NCBI RefSeq assembly: GCF_001189365.1
Contig: NZ_LFJJ01000015.1
Coordinates: 1 to 55,389, forward strand
DNA: 55,389 nt
Reading direction: 5' to 3'
From: Candidatus Burkholderia verschuerenii
Lineage (GTDB): Bacteria; Pseudomonadota; Gammaproteobacteria; Burkholderiales; Burkholderiaceae
Part shown: piece after piece, positions 1-9,826 of the stretch
How the letters are laid out: each line of letters opens with the position of its first letter
How positions within the stretch are numbered: the stretch's first letter is position 1
Program-made: the position numbers and the translations under genes
Notes under the pieces: generated by a model
Database searches by the model: none
Told to the model about the DNA's origin: nothing
The model's input: only the letters and a program-made list of their open reading frames with translations

Positions 1-36
1 TACTTCGATCGTCTTGGCATGCCTCGCCTCACATAA
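1..36 (+). CDS. ltrA: Group II intron reverse transcriptase/maturase, C-terminal end (partial)
   Basis: The window opens inside a reading frame on the plus strand that encodes YFDRLGMPRLT and stops with TAA at 34-36. I recognise this as the C-terminal ending of a common family of bacterial group II intron-encoded reverse transcriptase/maturases; this comes from memory, not a search. Its position immediately before the domain V hairpin is where the ORF of such introns (in domain IV) ends. The catalytic domains are outside the window, so nothing can be said about activity. Confidence 0.65.
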   Translation, partial: YFDRLGMPRLT

Positions 37-125
37 CCTCAACTTCCCGAACCGCCCGGTGCGGACCCGCACGCCGGGTGGTGTGGCAGGGGACCGGCCA
101 GCTTGCTGGCCGCCCCTATGCCGAT
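1..125 (+). mobile_element. Group II intron, 3' end (domains V and VI)
   Basis: Seen: after the maturase stop there is a compact hairpin with a 10-bp lower stem (51-60 with 73-82, two wobble pairs), a 2-nt AC bulge at 71-72 and a short distal stem (61-63 with 68-70). This is the architecture of group II intron domain V. It is followed by a domain VI-like hairpin: 85-92 pairs with 113-116 and 119-122, and 95-102 pairs with 105-112. A118 is unpaired on the 3' side, 7 nt before base 125. A bulged branch-point A 7-8 nt from an intron end of the form AY is the family rule, so the 3' splice site is placed after 125. The rest of the intron lies left of the window. Confidence 0.8.
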
Positions 126-361
126 TACGCGAACGACTTCGGGTTGCCGCTGATATCCGGCTGACGGAACAGCGCGACATGTTCAGGATTTGCCGATGCC
201 TGGAGACGGCCGTCCGGCAGGCGCGCAATCACCATTTCGCCGACGCCGGGGCTCATCACGACGACTTCGTCGCGCAATGCGAGGAGGGTTTCGAGCCGTC
301 GTCGGCCGCTCACGATCTCAAGACCGGTTCCCGTTTCACGAACGATGATCTCAACTGACAT
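125..361 (-). CDS. Small hypothetical protein with ParB-like motif, abutting the intron
   Basis: A 78-residue soluble protein. The ATG at 361 is chosen because AGGAG lies 7 nt upstream on the minus strand. Residues around 20-30 read EIVSGRRRLETLLAL, which resembles the GERR-type helix of ParB/sulfiredoxin-fold proteins, but the rest is too short for assignment, so no function is given. Oddity: the stop codon occupies 125-127 (minus-strand TAA), and base 125 is the predicted last base of the group II intron. The insertion therefore either split the native stop codon or made a new one and removed a longer C-terminus. The gene is convergent with the intron. Confidence 0.6.
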   Translation of the reverse strand: MSVEIIVRETGTGLEIVSGRRRLETLLALRDEVVVMSPGVGEMVIARLPDGRLQASANPEHVALFRQPDISGNPKSFA

Positions 362-486
362 GGCGTTTCTCCTGATGCCGTTCAATGCGTGTGACCGCTG
401 ATTCGCGGCGCGGCGGAATTCGGATCATCCGCGCGCTTACCTGATTAACGGTCCGATGGCTCATTCTCTTTAACCAAAAAGCGGCC

Positions 487-523
487 AAAATAAAATGGCG
501 CGATCCGAACCGCGATCGCGCCA
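487..523 (-). terminator. Rho-independent terminator for the pseudouridine synthase gene
   Basis: On the minus strand a 10-bp GC-rich stem (514-523 with 496-505, loop of 8 nt) is followed by TTTTATTTT (495 down to 487). It lies about 100 bp beyond the stop of the gene at 622, the last gene of the map-glnD group. Confidence 0.75.
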
Positions 524-621
524 GTCTGAAACGTTATACAGTCATTTTTCCGCGACGCAGCACGTCGGGCGAGCAGCGTTCGGCCCGAACGTTCGGGCGT
601 CAGGCCGTCGCTCCGGCCGCG

Positions 622-2403
622 TCAGAAGGTTTCGTCGTGTCCGAGATAACGCCACTGGCCCGGCGGAAGATCGCCGAGCGTGACGTGACTCATGCGGATG
701 CGCTTGAGTCCGACGACATCGAGCCCGACCAGTTCGCACATCCGACGAATCTGACGTTTTTTGCCTTCGCGCAAGACGAAGCAAAGCTGTTCGCCGTTTT
801 GCCAGCTGACCTGCGCGGTCTTGAGCGGCACGCCGTCGAGTTCGAGGCCGTGACGCAGCAGCGCGAGCTTTTCCGGCGCCAACTGGCGGTCGACGTCGGT
901 CGTGTGCTCGCCGAGGCGCACGCGCACGAGGTACTCCTTGTCGACATCGGAATGACCGCCGATCAGTTGCTTGGCGATGCGGCCGTCCTGCGTCAGCACG
1001 AACAGACCGGTCGAATCGATGTCGAGTCGTCCGGCGGGCGCGATCGAGCGCAGATGACCCGGCGCGAAACGGATGCCCGAGCGGTCCTCGCTCCACTGAT
1101 TCGCCGGATTGATCAGCGTGACGGCGGGTTCGTAGCCGTCCTCGGCCTGTCCGGAAACATAGCCGATCGGCTTGTGCAGCAGGATCGTGACGAGGCGCGC
1201 CTGCGCCGAATGCGCGGCGGGCAGAATCTGGATGTCCGCTTTCGGATCGATGCGCATGCCGAGCGTGTCGATCACCTCGCCGTCGACCAGCACCCAGCCT
1301 TTTTCGATCCACTCGTCGGCTTCGCGGCGCGAGCAAAGGCCGAGTCGGACATGACCTTCGACAGGCGAACGAGGCCGTCCTTGTGCGCGTGATGGGCGTG
1401 CGGGCGGTCGGTTTTGGTCGGCTTGTCTACGTGGGCGCGTGGTTCCTGGGTGGGGCGCTTTGCGGCGGTTGCGCGGTCGTCGCGTTGGAAGGGGCGACGG
1501 TCGTCGGTGTTGCGTTCGTTGCGTGCGCTGAAGTTACCGCGCGAGTCGTCGCTGCGAGAGAAAGAGCGTCGCTCATCACCGCCGCGTTCGTTGCGTCCGT
1601 CAAATCCTCCGCGCGAATCACCTTCACGCGGCTTGAACGGGCGACGTTCGTCGCCGCCACGTTCGCTGCGTGCGCCAAACCCTCCGCGCGAATTACCTTC
1701 ACGCGACTTGAACGGGCGACGTTCGTCGCCGCCACGGCCGCCGCTCATCGCCGCCGCGTTCGCTGCGTGCACCAAAGCCGCCGCGCGAGTCGCCCTCGCG
1801 AGGCTTGAACGAGCGCCGCTCATCGCCGCCGCGTTCGCTTCGGGCACCGAAACTCCCGCGCGAATCGTCGCTGCGGGAGAAAGAGCGTCGCTCATCACTG
1901 CCTCGTTCGTTGCGCGCGCCAAAGCTGCCGCGTGAATCACCTTCACGCGGCTTGAACGGGCGTCGTTCATCGCTGCCGCGTTCGCTTCGGGCACCGAAAC
2001 TCCCGCGCGAATCGTCGCTGCGAGAGAAGGAGCGTCGCTCATCGCCGCCGCGTTCGCCGCGCGCGCCGAAACCACCACGCGAATCGCCTTCACGCGGCTT
2101 GAACGGGCGTCGCTCATCGCCGCCGCGTTCGCCGCGTGCGCCGAAACCGCCACGCGAATCGCCTTCACGCGCCTTAAACGGCCGCCGCTCATCGCCGCCA
2201 CGCCCACCAAACTCACCACGCGCTTCACCTTCACGTGCCTTAAACGGCTTCCCACCGCCGCCTTGCGGCCGTTCGGAACGTTCGGACCGCTCCGGCGGCG
2301 CTTCCGCACGCACAGGCTTGCGCCCGGTGGAACTGCCGGTACGCACCGGCGAACGCGTCGCCGAAGTCGGACGCGGATGTTTGGCTGTCAGTTTGACGCG
2401 CAT
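622..2403 (-). pseudogene. 23S rRNA pseudouridine synthase (RluB/RluF-type) with repeat-rich N-terminus, two frameshifts
   Basis: The RsuA/RluB/RluF family isomerises specific uridines of 23S rRNA. The catalytic half (622 to about 1340) has GRLDIDSTGLFVLT with the catalytic Asp and the C-terminal KRQIRRMCE motif. Before it lies the start of the S4 domain (LVRLSKVMSD), preceded by a long Arg/Gly/Asp/Glu-rich repeat tail (about 1480-2255). The reading frame is broken twice. Near 1344 one base is missing: GACTCGGC where GACCTCGGC would give SDLGLCSRREADEW. At 1734-1742 a repeat-array deletion shifts frame. The ATG at 2403 starts 6 nt after the glnD stop. Burkholderia homologues usually carry a low-complexity N-terminal extension, so the tail is normal in kind. 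A short internal start could still yield a partial catalytic domain, but without a full S4 domain. Draft sequencing error in the repeats is an alternative to real decay. Confidence 0.75.
1480..2255 (-). repeat. Coding tandem repeats, 72/75-bp units
   Basis: About ten in-frame units encode two alternating peptides, PFKPREGDSRGGFGAR plus ERGGDERR (25 residues) and SFSRSDDSRGSFGAR plus SERGGDERR (24 residues), with small variations. The tail is highly charged and RGG-like, which suggests RNA binding or disorder (inference). The unit boundaries are clear at DERR. Confidence 0.8.
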
Positions 2404-2409
2404 AAATTC

Positions 2410-4992
2410 TCAGGCTGCGATCGCGCGCAGCAGTTCGGTTTCGACCTGGATCTGGGTGCGGTTGGACGACAAACTCTTGCCGTCGAGCAGGAACACGTCC
2501 TCGACGCGTTCGCCGAGCGTGTTGATGCGCGCCGCCTGCACGCCGATCCGGTGTTGCGCGAGCACGCGCGCGATGGAATAAAGAAGGCCCTGCCGGTCGT
2601 TCGCCGACACGGACAGGATGTAATACTGGCCACGTTCGTCGGGACGCAAATCCACCCGAGGCGTGACCGGAAAAGTCCGCACGAGCCGCGATACGCGACC
2701 CTTCGACGGCTCCGGCAGCAAGCTGTCGGCCGTCAGCAGCGAACTCAGTTGCTGTTCGACGAGATTGGCGATATCGCGATAACTGCCGTCGTGATCCGGA
2801 TGAGCCACGAGGAAGTTATCGAGCGCGTAGCCGTGACGCGTCGTCGTCACGCGCGCATCGAGCACCGACAGGCCGCTCTTGTCGAAATAAGCGCAGATGC
2901 CGGCGAACAGATCCGGACGATCCTTCACGTAGACCAGCACCTGCAGCGCCGCGCCGATCGGCGAAGGCCGCGCCCGCACGATCGGCGTATCGCTTTCGAC
3001 GTGGCGATACAGCACGCGCGTCTGCCAGGCGATATCGGCGGGATCGTGACGCAGGAAGTAGCCGACGTCGAGCTCGTGCCACAGCTTCTGCTGCGCGTTT
3101 TCCGGCACCGTCTCCAGCCGCAGCAGCGCGATCGCCGCTTCCTGCCGCGACTTCAGTTCCGAATGCGCGTCGGGCCGCGCGCCGCCGAGCACGGCGAGCG
3201 TCGCCCGATACAGATCCTCGAGCAGCTTGCCTTTCCAGTTGTTCCAGACCTTCGGACTGGTGCCGCGAATATCCGCGATGGTCAGCAGATACAGCGCCGT
3301 CAGCCGCCGCTCCGTCTTTACGATCGACGCGAAATGCTTGATGACTTCGGGATCGCTCGTGTCCTGTTTCTGCGCGACATGACTCATCGTCAGATGCTGC
3401 TCGACGAGCCAAACCACGAGATCGCTGTCTTCCGTGGCGATGTCGTGCTCGCGGCAGAAGCGGCGCGCATCGGCCATGCCGAGCGTCGAGTGATCGCCGC
3501 CGCGTCCCTTGGCGATATCGTGAAACAGCGCCGCCACGTACAGCACCCAGCGGCGATCGAAGTTGCCGATCAACTGGCTGCAGAACGGATACTCGTGCGC
3601 GTGTTCGGCGATGGCGAAACGGCGCAGATTGCGCAGCACCATCAAGATGTGCTGATCGACCGTATAGACGTGATACAGGTCATGCTGCATCTGCCCGACG
3701 ATACGCCGGAAATTCAGCAGATAACGCCCGAGCACGCTCGTCTGGTTCATCAAGCGGAACGCGTGCGTGATGCCTTCGGGTTGCTTCAGAATCTCCATGA
3801 AGAGCCGGCGGTTTTCCGGATCGCGCCGCCAATTGCGGTCCATCAGGTCGCGCGCGTTGTAGATCGCTCGCAGCGTGCGCGCCGAAAAACCCTTGATGCC
3901 GCGCGTCTGTTCGTACAGCAAAAAGGCTTCGAGGATGGCGTGCGGCTCGCGTTCGAACACATCGTCGCGGGCGATTTCCAGCATCCCTTGCTTCTCGACG
4001 AAGCGCCCGTTGATCACGCGTGTGATGCCGCTCGTCGACGGGAAAAGCTGTGCTTCCGTGTTCTGAATCAGGATCGTCGCGAGCTGCGTGACGGCCTTGG
4101 CGGCCCAGTAATAGCGGCGCATCAGCTGCTCGCTGGCGCGCTTGGCGGCGGTCGCCTTGAAGCCGAAACTTTCCGCGAGCGGCGTCTGCAGATCGAAGAC
4201 GAGAATGTCCTGCCGACGCTTGGCGATCACATGCAGGCGCGCGCGCAGCGTCTTCAGAAAGGCTTCGTTGCGGCGCAGTTCGCGCGCTTCGCGTTCAGTG
4301 ATCAGGCCGCGCGTATCCAGTTCGCGCCAGGTGCTGCCGAAACCGGCCGCGCGCGTGATCCACAAGATGAGTTGCAGATCGCGCAGACCGCCCGGACTTT
4401 CCTTGACGTTCGGCTCCAGGCTATACGGCGTGTCCTGAAATTTCGCGTGACGCTGACGCATTTCCAGCACTTTCGCCTGGAAGAACGCGCGCGGATCGAG
4501 CGTCTCGTTGTATCGCGCGGAGAAGCGCTCGAACAGACGCATGTCGCCGCAAATGCGCCGCGCTTTCAGCAGCGACGTCTGCACGGTAATGTCATTCGCT
4601 GCCTCGCCGATGCATTGCTCGACCGAGCGCACGCTGCTGCCGATATCCAGCCCCAGATCCCACGCCATGCCGATAAAACGCTCGATGCGGCCGTTCAGTT
4701 CGGCATCGTCGGCGGGCGCGGAATCGGGCAGCAGCACGAGGATGTCGACGTCGGAATAGGGCGCAAGCTCGCCGCGCCCGTAACCGCCGACCGCGACCAG
4801 CGCGGCGTCTTCCGGCATCTCGCACGCGGCCCACGCTCCCTTGAGGGCGTCGTCGGTGGCGAGGGCGAGGGCGCGCATCAGCGGCTCGACGTTCGACGCC
4901 GTCTGGAAACGTTCGATCAACGCGGCTTTCTCCGCCTTGTAGACGTTGCGCAGCGATTCGACGGGCGTGGCGACGGCGACGGTGACGCTCAT
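2410..4992 (-). CDS. glnD: [Protein-PII] uridylyltransferase / uridylyl-removing enzyme
   Basis: The 860-residue glutamine sensor uridylylates PII under nitrogen limitation and removes UMP when glutamine is high. Domains in order: nucleotidyltransferase with [15 protein letters not shown] at about residues 69-83 (metal Asp pair in DVD); HD hydrolase domain with [15 protein letters not shown] near residues 485-500; and two C-terminal ACT domains, near 680 ([17 protein letters not shown]) and 790 ([16 protein letters not shown]), which bind glutamine. The length is close to the family norm and no lesion is visible. It is cotranscribed after map (82-nt gap) and before the pseudouridine synthase gene (6-nt gap). 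The 963-codon open frame on the other strand (2263-5154) is a composition shadow of this gene. Confidence 0.97.
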   Translation of the reverse strand: MSVTVAVATPVESLRNVYKAEKAALIERFQTASNVEPLMRALALATDDALKGAWAACEMPEDAALVAVGGYGRGELAPYSDVDILVLLPDSAPADDAELNGRIERFIGMAWDLGLDIGSSVRSVEQCIGEAANDITVQTSLLKARRICGDMRLFERFSARYNETLDPRAFFQAKVLEMRQRHAKFQDTPYSLEPNVKESPGGLRDLQLILWITRAAGFGSTWRELDTRGLITEREARELRRNEAFLKTLRARLHVIAKRRQDILVFDLQTPLAESFGFKATAAKRASEQLMRRYYWAAKAVTQLATILIQNTEAQLFPSTSGITRVINGRFVEKQGMLEIARDDVFEREPHAILEAFLLYEQTRGIKGFSARTLRAIYNARDLMDRNWRRDPENRRLFMEILKQPEGITHAFRLMNQTSVLGRYLLNFRRIVGQMQHDLYHVYTVDQHILMVLRNLRRFAIAEHAHEYPFCSQLIGNFDRRWVLYVAALFHDIAKGRGGDHSTLGMADARRFCREHDIATEDSDLVVWLVEQHLTMSHVAQKQDTSDPEVIKHFASIVKTERRLTALYLLTIADIRGTSPKVWNNWKGKLLEDLYRATLAVLGGARPDAHSELKSRQEAAIALLRLETVPENAQQKLWHELDVGYFLRHDPADIAWQTRVLYRHVESDTPIVRARPSPIGAALQVLVYVKDRPDLFAGICAYFDKSGLSVLDARVTTTRHGYALDNFLVAHPDHDGSYRDIANLVEQQLSSLLTADSLLPEPSKGRVSRLVRTFPVTPRVDLRPDERGQYYILSVSANDRQGLLYSIARVLAQHRIGVQAARINTLGERVEDVFLLDGKSLSSNRTQIQVETELLRAIAA

Positions 4993-5074
4993 GAGATCGA
5001 AAAGTGGAAGGCGAAGGCGAGGAAAAGGAGCGGCGCCCGGCCATCGGGCCGCACGCCGGAGACGAACGCGACGA

Positions 5075-5884
5075 TCAGGCCGTGGCCGCTATCAATTGCG
5101 ACGGCGCTTGCGTGCCGGCGGAGACGGTCAGCACTTCATAGCCCGTCGGTGTGACGAGCACGGTATGTTCCCACTGCGCCGACAGGCTGCGATCGCGTGT
5201 CTTGACGGTCCATTGATCGGGCATGGTGCGGATTTCGCGGCGGCCGGCGTTGATCATCGGCTCGACGGTGAAAATCATGCCCGCCTGCAATTCGATGCCC
5301 GTGCCCGGACGGCCGTAATGCAGTACTTGCGGCTCCTCGTGGAACACCTGCCCGATACCGTGGCCGCAATATTCGCGCACGACGCTGTAGCCTTGCGATT
5401 CGGCATGCTTCTGAATCGCCGCGCCGATATCGCCGAGATGCGCGCCCGGGCGCACCTGATCGATGCCGAGCCACATGCAGTCGAAGGTCGTCTGCACGAG
5501 GCGCTTGGCCAGAATCGATCCTTCGCCCACGATAAACATGCGGCTCGTATCGCCGAAATAACCGTGCTTGATCACGGTGATATCGATATTCAGCGCATCG
5601 CCGTTTTTGAGCACCTTTTCGCCGGGAATGCCGTGGCAGATCACGTCGTTGACGGAAATGCAGGTGGCCTTCGGATAAGGCGGGTAGCCCGGCGGCTGAT
5701 AATTGAGCGGTGCGGGAACCGTTCCCTGTTCCTTCACCATGAATTCGTGACAGAGCCGGTCGAGCGCTTCGGTCGTCACGCCAGGCGCGATATGCGGCGT
5801 GATGAAATCGAGCACTTCGCTGGCGAGCCGGCAAGCGACGCGCATCTGCGTAATATCGTGGTCGTTTTTCAGCGTAATAGACAT
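5075..5884 (-). CDS. map: Methionine aminopeptidase, type I
   Basis: This cytosolic dinuclear-metal protease removes the initiator Met from nascent proteins. With the start at 5884 (MSITLKND) the protein has 269 residues. All five metal ligands are visible: D101 (NIDITV), D112 (FGDTS), H175 (CGHGIGQ), E208 (FTVEPM) and E239 (WEHTV). The frame is open further upstream to 6019, but that extension is Arg-rich and not family-like. The gene is divergent from rpsB, an arrangement common in proteobacteria, and heads the map-glnD unit. Confidence 0.97.
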   Translation of the reverse strand: MSITLKNDHDITQMRVACRLASEVLDFITPHIAPGVTTEALDRLCHEFMVKEQGTVPAPLNYQPPGYPPYPKATCISVNDVICHGIPGEKVLKNGDALNIDITVIKHGYFGDTSRMFIVGEGSILAKRLVQTTFDCMWLGIDQVRPGAHLGDIGAAIQKHAESQGYSVVREYCGHGIGQVFHEEPQVLHYGRPGTGIELQAGMIFTVEPMINAGRREIRTMPDQWTVKTRDRSLSAQWEHTVLVTPTGYEVLTVSAGTQAPSQLIAATA

Positions 5885-6028
5885 GACTGTGCTCGAAAAT
5901 GCGTGTGTGCGGCAGTGAGCCGCGAATTGCGCATTATCGCACCTTAGGAAAGGGGCCGCAGCGGGATTCTCGGGCTCGTGGCCGTGCCGCCGCCGGCGAA
6001 AGCCCGTTTTCGGGCGCATACGGGCAGC

Positions 6029-6058
6029 TTGAGCCGGTTAATCCTCACATGCTATACT
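6029..6058 (+). promoter_or_regulatory. Predicted sigma70 promoter for rpsB-tsf
   Basis: TTGAGC (6029-6034), an 18-nt spacer and TATACT (6053-6058) face rpsB. The AT-rich core stands out in GC-rich surroundings. Confidence 0.6.
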
Positions 6059-6079
6059 CATAGACTAAGTCCTATTCCA

Positions 6080-6091
6080 CACTGTACAGTG
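6080..6091. promoter_or_regulatory. 12-bp perfect palindrome downstream of rpsB promoter
   Basis: CACTGTACAGTG, about 21 bp after the predicted -10, overlaps the likely early transcribed region. A partial copy (TACACTGT) follows at 6093. It could be a repressor site; no regulator is assigned. Confidence 0.35.
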
Positions 6092-6161
6092 GTACACTGT
6101 CGTCACGATTTCGTCGGACAATCAATACAGAGCGAATACAGAGCGGATCGGGCTTAGGAAG

Positions 6162-6189
6162 TGAAGTCGCGCGAATGAAGTCGCGCGAA
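6162..6189 (+). repeat. 14-bp perfect tandem duplication in rpsB leader
   Basis: TGAAGTCGCGCGAA occurs twice head to tail (6162-6175, 6176-6189). A looser ACAGAGCGAAT/ACAGAGCGGAT pair lies just upstream (about 6127-6148). Confidence 0.7.
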
Positions 6190-6321
6190 TTAGGGTGTGA
6201 TCACCCGTTCGCAAGTAACTGAAAGAAGCAATCGAAACTCAAGCCGGCAGCACCCAGGGTGTCTCGCGCTCAATGCGGGATGCGGCAGCCGGCTTAAGAC
6301 CCAACCCTCGCAGAGAATTTC

Positions 6322-7074
6322 ATGGCAGTCACGATGCGTCAAATGCTGGAAGCCGGTGTCCACTTCGGTCACCAAACGCGCTTCTGGAACCCCAAGATGG
6401 CCCCGTACATCTTCGGTCATCGCAACAAGATTCACATCATCAACCTCGAAAAGACCCTGCCGCTCTACAACGACGCGCTGAAGTACGTGCGCCAGTTGGC
6501 AGCGAATCGCGGCACGATCCTTTTCGTCGGCACAAAGCGCCAGTCGCGCGACACCATCGCTCAGGAAGCAGCGCGCGCCGGCATGCCTTACGTCAACGCC
6601 CGCTGGCTCGGCGGCATGATGACCAACTTCAAGACGCTGAAGGTGTCGATCAAGCGCCTGAAGGACATGGAAGCGGCGCTAGAATCGGGTAAAACCGAGC
6701 GCATGAGCAAGAAGGAAGCGCTTCTGTTCGAACGCGAAATGGTCAAGCTGCAAAAGTCGATCGGCGGCGTGAAGGATATGGGCGGCATTCCGGACGCGAT
6801 GTTCGTCATCGACGTCGGCTACCACAAGATTGCTGTGGCCGAAGCCAAGAAGCTGGGCATTCCGGTCATCGCCGTGGTCGACACGAACCACTCGCCGGAA
6901 GGCATCGACTACGTCATCCCGGGTAACGACGACGCGTCGAAGGCCGTGTCGCTGTACGCCGAAGGCGTGGCCGACGCGATCCTCGAAGGCCGTGCCAACG
7001 CAGTGAACGACGTGGTTCAAGCCGTTCGCAGCGGCGAAGGCGACGAGTTCGTCGAGGTCAACGCAGAGGCGTAA
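6322..7074 (+). CDS. rpsB: 30S ribosomal protein S2
   Basis: A 250-residue S2, the late-assembling small-subunit protein that also helps recruit S1. The N-terminus [18 protein letters not shown] with [13 protein letters not shown] is diagnostic, and the central [10 protein letters not shown] and C-terminal [18 protein letters not shown] blocks are intact. It is the first gene of the rpsB-tsf unit. A strong hairpin-U terminator lies between it and tsf, so tsf expression probably depends on partial read-through or its own promoter. Confidence 0.98.
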   Translation: MAVTMRQMLEAGVHFGHQTRFWNPKMAPYIFGHRNKIHIINLEKTLPLYNDALKYVRQLAANRGTILFVGTKRQSRDTIAQEAARAGMPYVNARWLGGMMTNFKTLKVSIKRLKDMEAALESGKTERMSKKEALLFEREMVKLQKSIGGVKDMGGIPDAMFVIDVGYHKIAVAEAKKLGIPVIAVVDTNHSPEGIDYVIPGNDDASKAVSLYAEGVADAILEGRANAVNDVVQAVRSGEGDEFVEVNAEA

Positions 7075-7091
7075 TCGAGTCTGCGGCCGAC

Positions 7092-7125
7092 AAAAAAGGG
7101 GGCTTTGCGAAGGGCCCTTTTTTTT
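7092..7125 (+). terminator. Terminator/attenuator between rpsB and tsf
   Basis: AAAAAAGGG (7092-7100) pairs with CCCTTTTTT (7115-7123), with a small inner CTT/AAG stem and a run of eight T in all. Partial termination here would set the S2:EF-Ts ratio (inference). Confidence 0.75.
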
Positions 7126-7214
7126 AGTCGGCGAAACGGCGTGATCCATTTTTCTGTCGCGGGCGTGGTTCAACATGCCGGCGGCACGTATCAAACAGAC
7201 TCAAGGAGCAAATG

Positions 7215-8096
7215 ATGGCGGCAATTACCGCAAGCATGGTGGCAGAACTGCGCGCGAAGACCGATGCGCCGATGATGGAATGCAAGAAGGCGCTGACGGA
7301 AGCCGACGGCGACATGGCGCGCGCGGAAGAACTGCTGCGCGTGAAGCTCGGCAACAAGGCGAGCAAGGCAGCATCGCGCGTGACGGCTGAAGGCATCGTG
7401 ACGTCGCACGTCGAATGCGCCGTGGGCGCGCTGGTCGAACTGAACTGCGAAACCGACTTCGTGGCCAAGAACGACGAATTCCTGGCATTCGGCAAGACCA
7501 TCGCCGAACTGGTTGCCAAGCACAACCCGGCCGATGTCGCCGCGCTGTCGGCGCTGCCGCTGGAAAGCTCGACGGTCGACGCCGTGCGTCTGGCGCTGGT
7601 CGGCAAGATCGGTGAAAACCTGTCGATCCGCCGTTTCGTGCGTTTCGAGTCGGCCAACAAGGTCGCGTCGTACCTGCACGGCACGCGTATCGGCGTGCTG
7701 GTCGACTACAGCGGCTCGGACGAGCAAGTCGGCAAGGACGTGGCGATGCACATCGCAGCAATGAAGCCGGTCTCGCTGTCGAGCGACGACGTGCCGGCCG
7801 ACCTGATCGCCAAGGAACGCAGCATCGCCGAGCAGAAGGCCGCCGAATCGGGCAAGCCGGCTGAAATCGTCGCGAAGATGGTCGACGGTTCGGTTCAGAA
7901 GTTCCTGAAGGAAGTGTCGCTGCTGAACCAACCGTTCGTGAAGAACGACAAGCAGACCATCGAGCAGATGCTCAAGGCTGCCGGCGCATCGGTGCAGAAG
8001 TTCGCCATGTTCGTGGTGGGCGAGGGCATCGAGAAGCGTCAGGACGACTTCGCGGCAGAAGTGGCGGCGCAAGTCGCTGCGGCCAAGCAGTCGTAA
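7215..8096 (+). CDS. tsf: Elongation factor Ts
   Basis: The guanine-nucleotide exchange factor for EF-Tu, 293 residues from the second of two adjacent ATGs (7215). AAGGAG sits about 7-10 nt upstream, so 7212 is possible too. The N-terminal UBA-like domain has [12 protein letters not shown], and the TDFVAKN motif that contacts EF-Tu is at residues 80-86. The C-terminal dimerisation and core domains are complete. After it, 8097-8357 has no gene, only GC-rich inverted repeats such as GGCGGA/TCCGCC near 8177. Confidence 0.97.
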   Translation: MAAITASMVAELRAKTDAPMMECKKALTEADGDMARAEELLRVKLGNKASKAASRVTAEGIVTSHVECAVGALVELNCETDFVAKNDEFLAFGKTIAELVAKHNPADVAALSALPLESSTVDAVRLALVGKIGENLSIRRFVRFESANKVASYLHGTRIGVLVDYSGSDEQVGKDVAMHIAAMKPVSLSSDDVPADLIAKERSIAEQKAAESGKPAEIVAKMVDGSVQKFLKEVSLLNQPFVKNDKQTIEQMLKAAGASVQKFAMFVVGEGIEKRQDDFAAEVAAQVAAAKQS

Positions 8097-8357
8097 TTGC
8101 AGCGCTAAGCCAGCCTTAAGGCGCGTGTGCTGACATGACGCAGCGCCCGCGCTCGCAGGACCGAAGTACTCGCGGCGGATCTCCTCCGCCGCGCGCATGA
8201 CGCAAACGGCTTCGCCAGGCACAGCGGGCGCGACAGATCGAGGGTTAACCCGACGCTGCCGCGCCCGCCGCCCGATGCGGTGCGCTTGCAGTAAATAATG
8301 TTTCACCCCTACAGTTCTACGTTGTTGCAACCCTCCTCGGCGCGATCGGAACCTCAT

Positions 8358-9071
8358 ATGCCCACAGCCTACAAACGCGTACTCCTCAAACTCTCCGGTG
8401 AAGCCCTCATGGGCGACGATGCGTTCGGCATCAATCGAGCAACAATCGAAAGGATGGTGGCGGATATCGCGGAAGTGGTGCGCCTCGGAACGCAGATGGC
8501 CGTCGTGATCGGCGGCGGCAATATCTTCCGCGGCGTCGCGGGCGGCGCGGCCGGCATGGATCGCGCGACCGCCGACTACATGGGCATGCTCGCCACGATG
8601 ATGAACGCGCTCGCGCTGCAGGACGCCATGCGTCACGCGGGCATCGAAGCACGCGTGCAGTCGGCGCTGCGCATGGATCAAGTGGTCGAGCCGTACATTC
8701 GCCCGCGCGCCATCCGTCAACTGGAAGAAGGCCGCGTCGTGATTTTCGCGGCCGGTACGGGCAACCCGTTCTTCACGACGGATACGGCAGCCGCCTTGCG
8801 CGGCTCGGAAGTCGGCGCCGAAGTGGTATTGAAAGCGACCAAGGTCGATGGCGTATACTCCGCCGACCCGAAGAAGGACCCGAACGCGACGCGTTACACC
8901 ACGATCAGCTTCGACGAAGCGATCGGCAAGAATCTGCAGGTGATGGACGCGACGGCCTTTGCGCTGTGCCGCGATCAGAAACTGCCGATTCGTGTGTTCT
9001 CGATCAACAAGGCCGGTGCGCTCAAGCGTATCGTGCAGGGCGACGACGAAGGTACGCTCGTCCACGTGTAA
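8358..9071 (+). CDS. pyrH: UMP kinase
   Basis: Hexameric bacterial UMP kinase of the amino-acid-kinase fold, making UDP from UMP and ATP. It has 237 residues from the ATG at 8358. KLSGEALMG near residue 11 and [10 protein letters not shown] near 53 form the phosphate-binding region, and [15 protein letters not shown] is the nucleotide-binding block. An in-frame ATG at 8298 would add 20 non-conserved residues and is not chosen. It sits in the conserved tsf-pyrH-frr order. Confidence 0.97.
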   Translation: MPTAYKRVLLKLSGEALMGDDAFGINRATIERMVADIAEVVRLGTQMAVVIGGGNIFRGVAGGAAGMDRATADYMGMLATMMNALALQDAMRHAGIEARVQSALRMDQVVEPYIRPRAIRQLEEGRVVIFAAGTGNPFFTTDTAAALRGSEVGAEVVLKATKVDGVYSADPKKDPNATRYTTISFDEAIGKNLQVMDATAFALCRDQKLPIRVFSINKAGALKRIVQGDDEGTLVHV

Positions 9072-9183
9072 ACTCTCGCGGTATCAGGCGGCGCGTGGCC
9101 GGCCCGAATGGGGCCGGCTTTGGCCAAGGGCATGCGCGGAACGCGTCGTTATCGCAAGTAAAACTCAGGTTTTGGAGGTTCAA

Positions 9184-9744
9184 ATGAGTGTGGCTGACAT
9201 TAAAAAGGGCGTCGACCAGAAGATGCAACGGTCGATCGAAGCATTCAAGGCCGATCTCGCCAAGATTCGCACGGGCCGCGCCCACACGGGCCTGCTCGAT
9301 CACATCCAGGTCGACTACTACGGCTCGAACGTGCCCATCTCGCAAGTCGCGAACATGACGCTCGTCGATGCGCGCACGATCGACGTGCAGCCGTGGGAAA
9401 AGAAGATGGTCGCCGTCATCGAGAAGGCGATCCGCGAATCGGACCTCGGTCTGAATCCGGCGACGCAGGGCGATCTGATCCGCGTGCCGATGCCCGCGCT
9501 GACGGAAGAACGCCGCCGCGAACTGACGAAGGTCGTCAAGGGCGAGGGCGAAACCGCCAAGGTCGCCGTGCGCAATCTGCGCCGCGACGCCAACGATGCG
9601 CTCAAGAAGCTCGTCAAGGACAAGGAAATCTCGGAAGACGACGAGCGTCGTTCGAGCGACGAAGTCCAGAAGCTGACGGACAAGTTCGTCGCCGAAATCG
9701 ACAAGCTCGTGCAGACCAAAGAAGCCGAAATCATGACGGTGTGA
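9184..9744 (+). CDS. frr: Ribosome recycling factor
   Basis: A tRNA-shaped protein that, with EF-G, splits post-termination ribosomes. It has 186 residues, the usual length. The ATG at 9184 follows TTGGAGG at good spacing. The three-helix-bundle segments ([18 protein letters not shown] at the start, [19 protein letters not shown] at the end) and the small beta domain in between are complete. Confidence 0.98.
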   Translation: MSVADIKKGVDQKMQRSIEAFKADLAKIRTGRAHTGLLDHIQVDYYGSNVPISQVANMTLVDARTIDVQPWEKKMVAVIEKAIRESDLGLNPATQGDLIRVPMPALTEERRRELTKVVKGEGETAKVAVRNLRRDANDALKKLVKDKEISEDDERRSSDEVQKLTDKFVAEIDKLVQTKEAEIMTV

Positions 9745-9826
9745 GGCCGTTGAGACGGTTCCGCCAGCCGCGTTTCTATACAGTCGGCTGGCTCTCACAT
9801 CCTCCCGATTACAAGATTCAGCGGCC

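Larger units (their letters stand above)
5885..6321. other. map-rpsB divergent intergenic region
   Basis: 437 bp between divergent starts, with no gene. It holds a sigma70-type promoter facing rpsB (6029-6058), a 12-bp perfect palindrome (6080-6091), a short tandem duplication (6162-6189) and a transcribed leader of roughly 255 nt before rpsB. A leader of this length before rpsB is compatible with S2 autoregulation, but I cannot match a known leader structure. Confidence 0.6.

Noticed and set aside
1480..2255. CRISPR array
   Set aside because: Units are contiguous 72/75-bp coding repeats in one reading frame, without spacers or cas genes.
2263..5154. 963-codon plus-strand ORF
   Set aside because: It lies antisense to glnD, is Arg/His/Gln-rich without domains and follows from the high GC at third positions of glnD. 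The same holds for the long antisense frames over bamA (14080-16392), ppsA (23637-25958), guaA (31795-34215), lpxB and the purine genes.
7092..7125. Frame-breaking poly-A/T slippage in the rpsB-tsf gap
   Set aside because: It is intergenic and forms a proper terminator stem; both flanking genes are intact.
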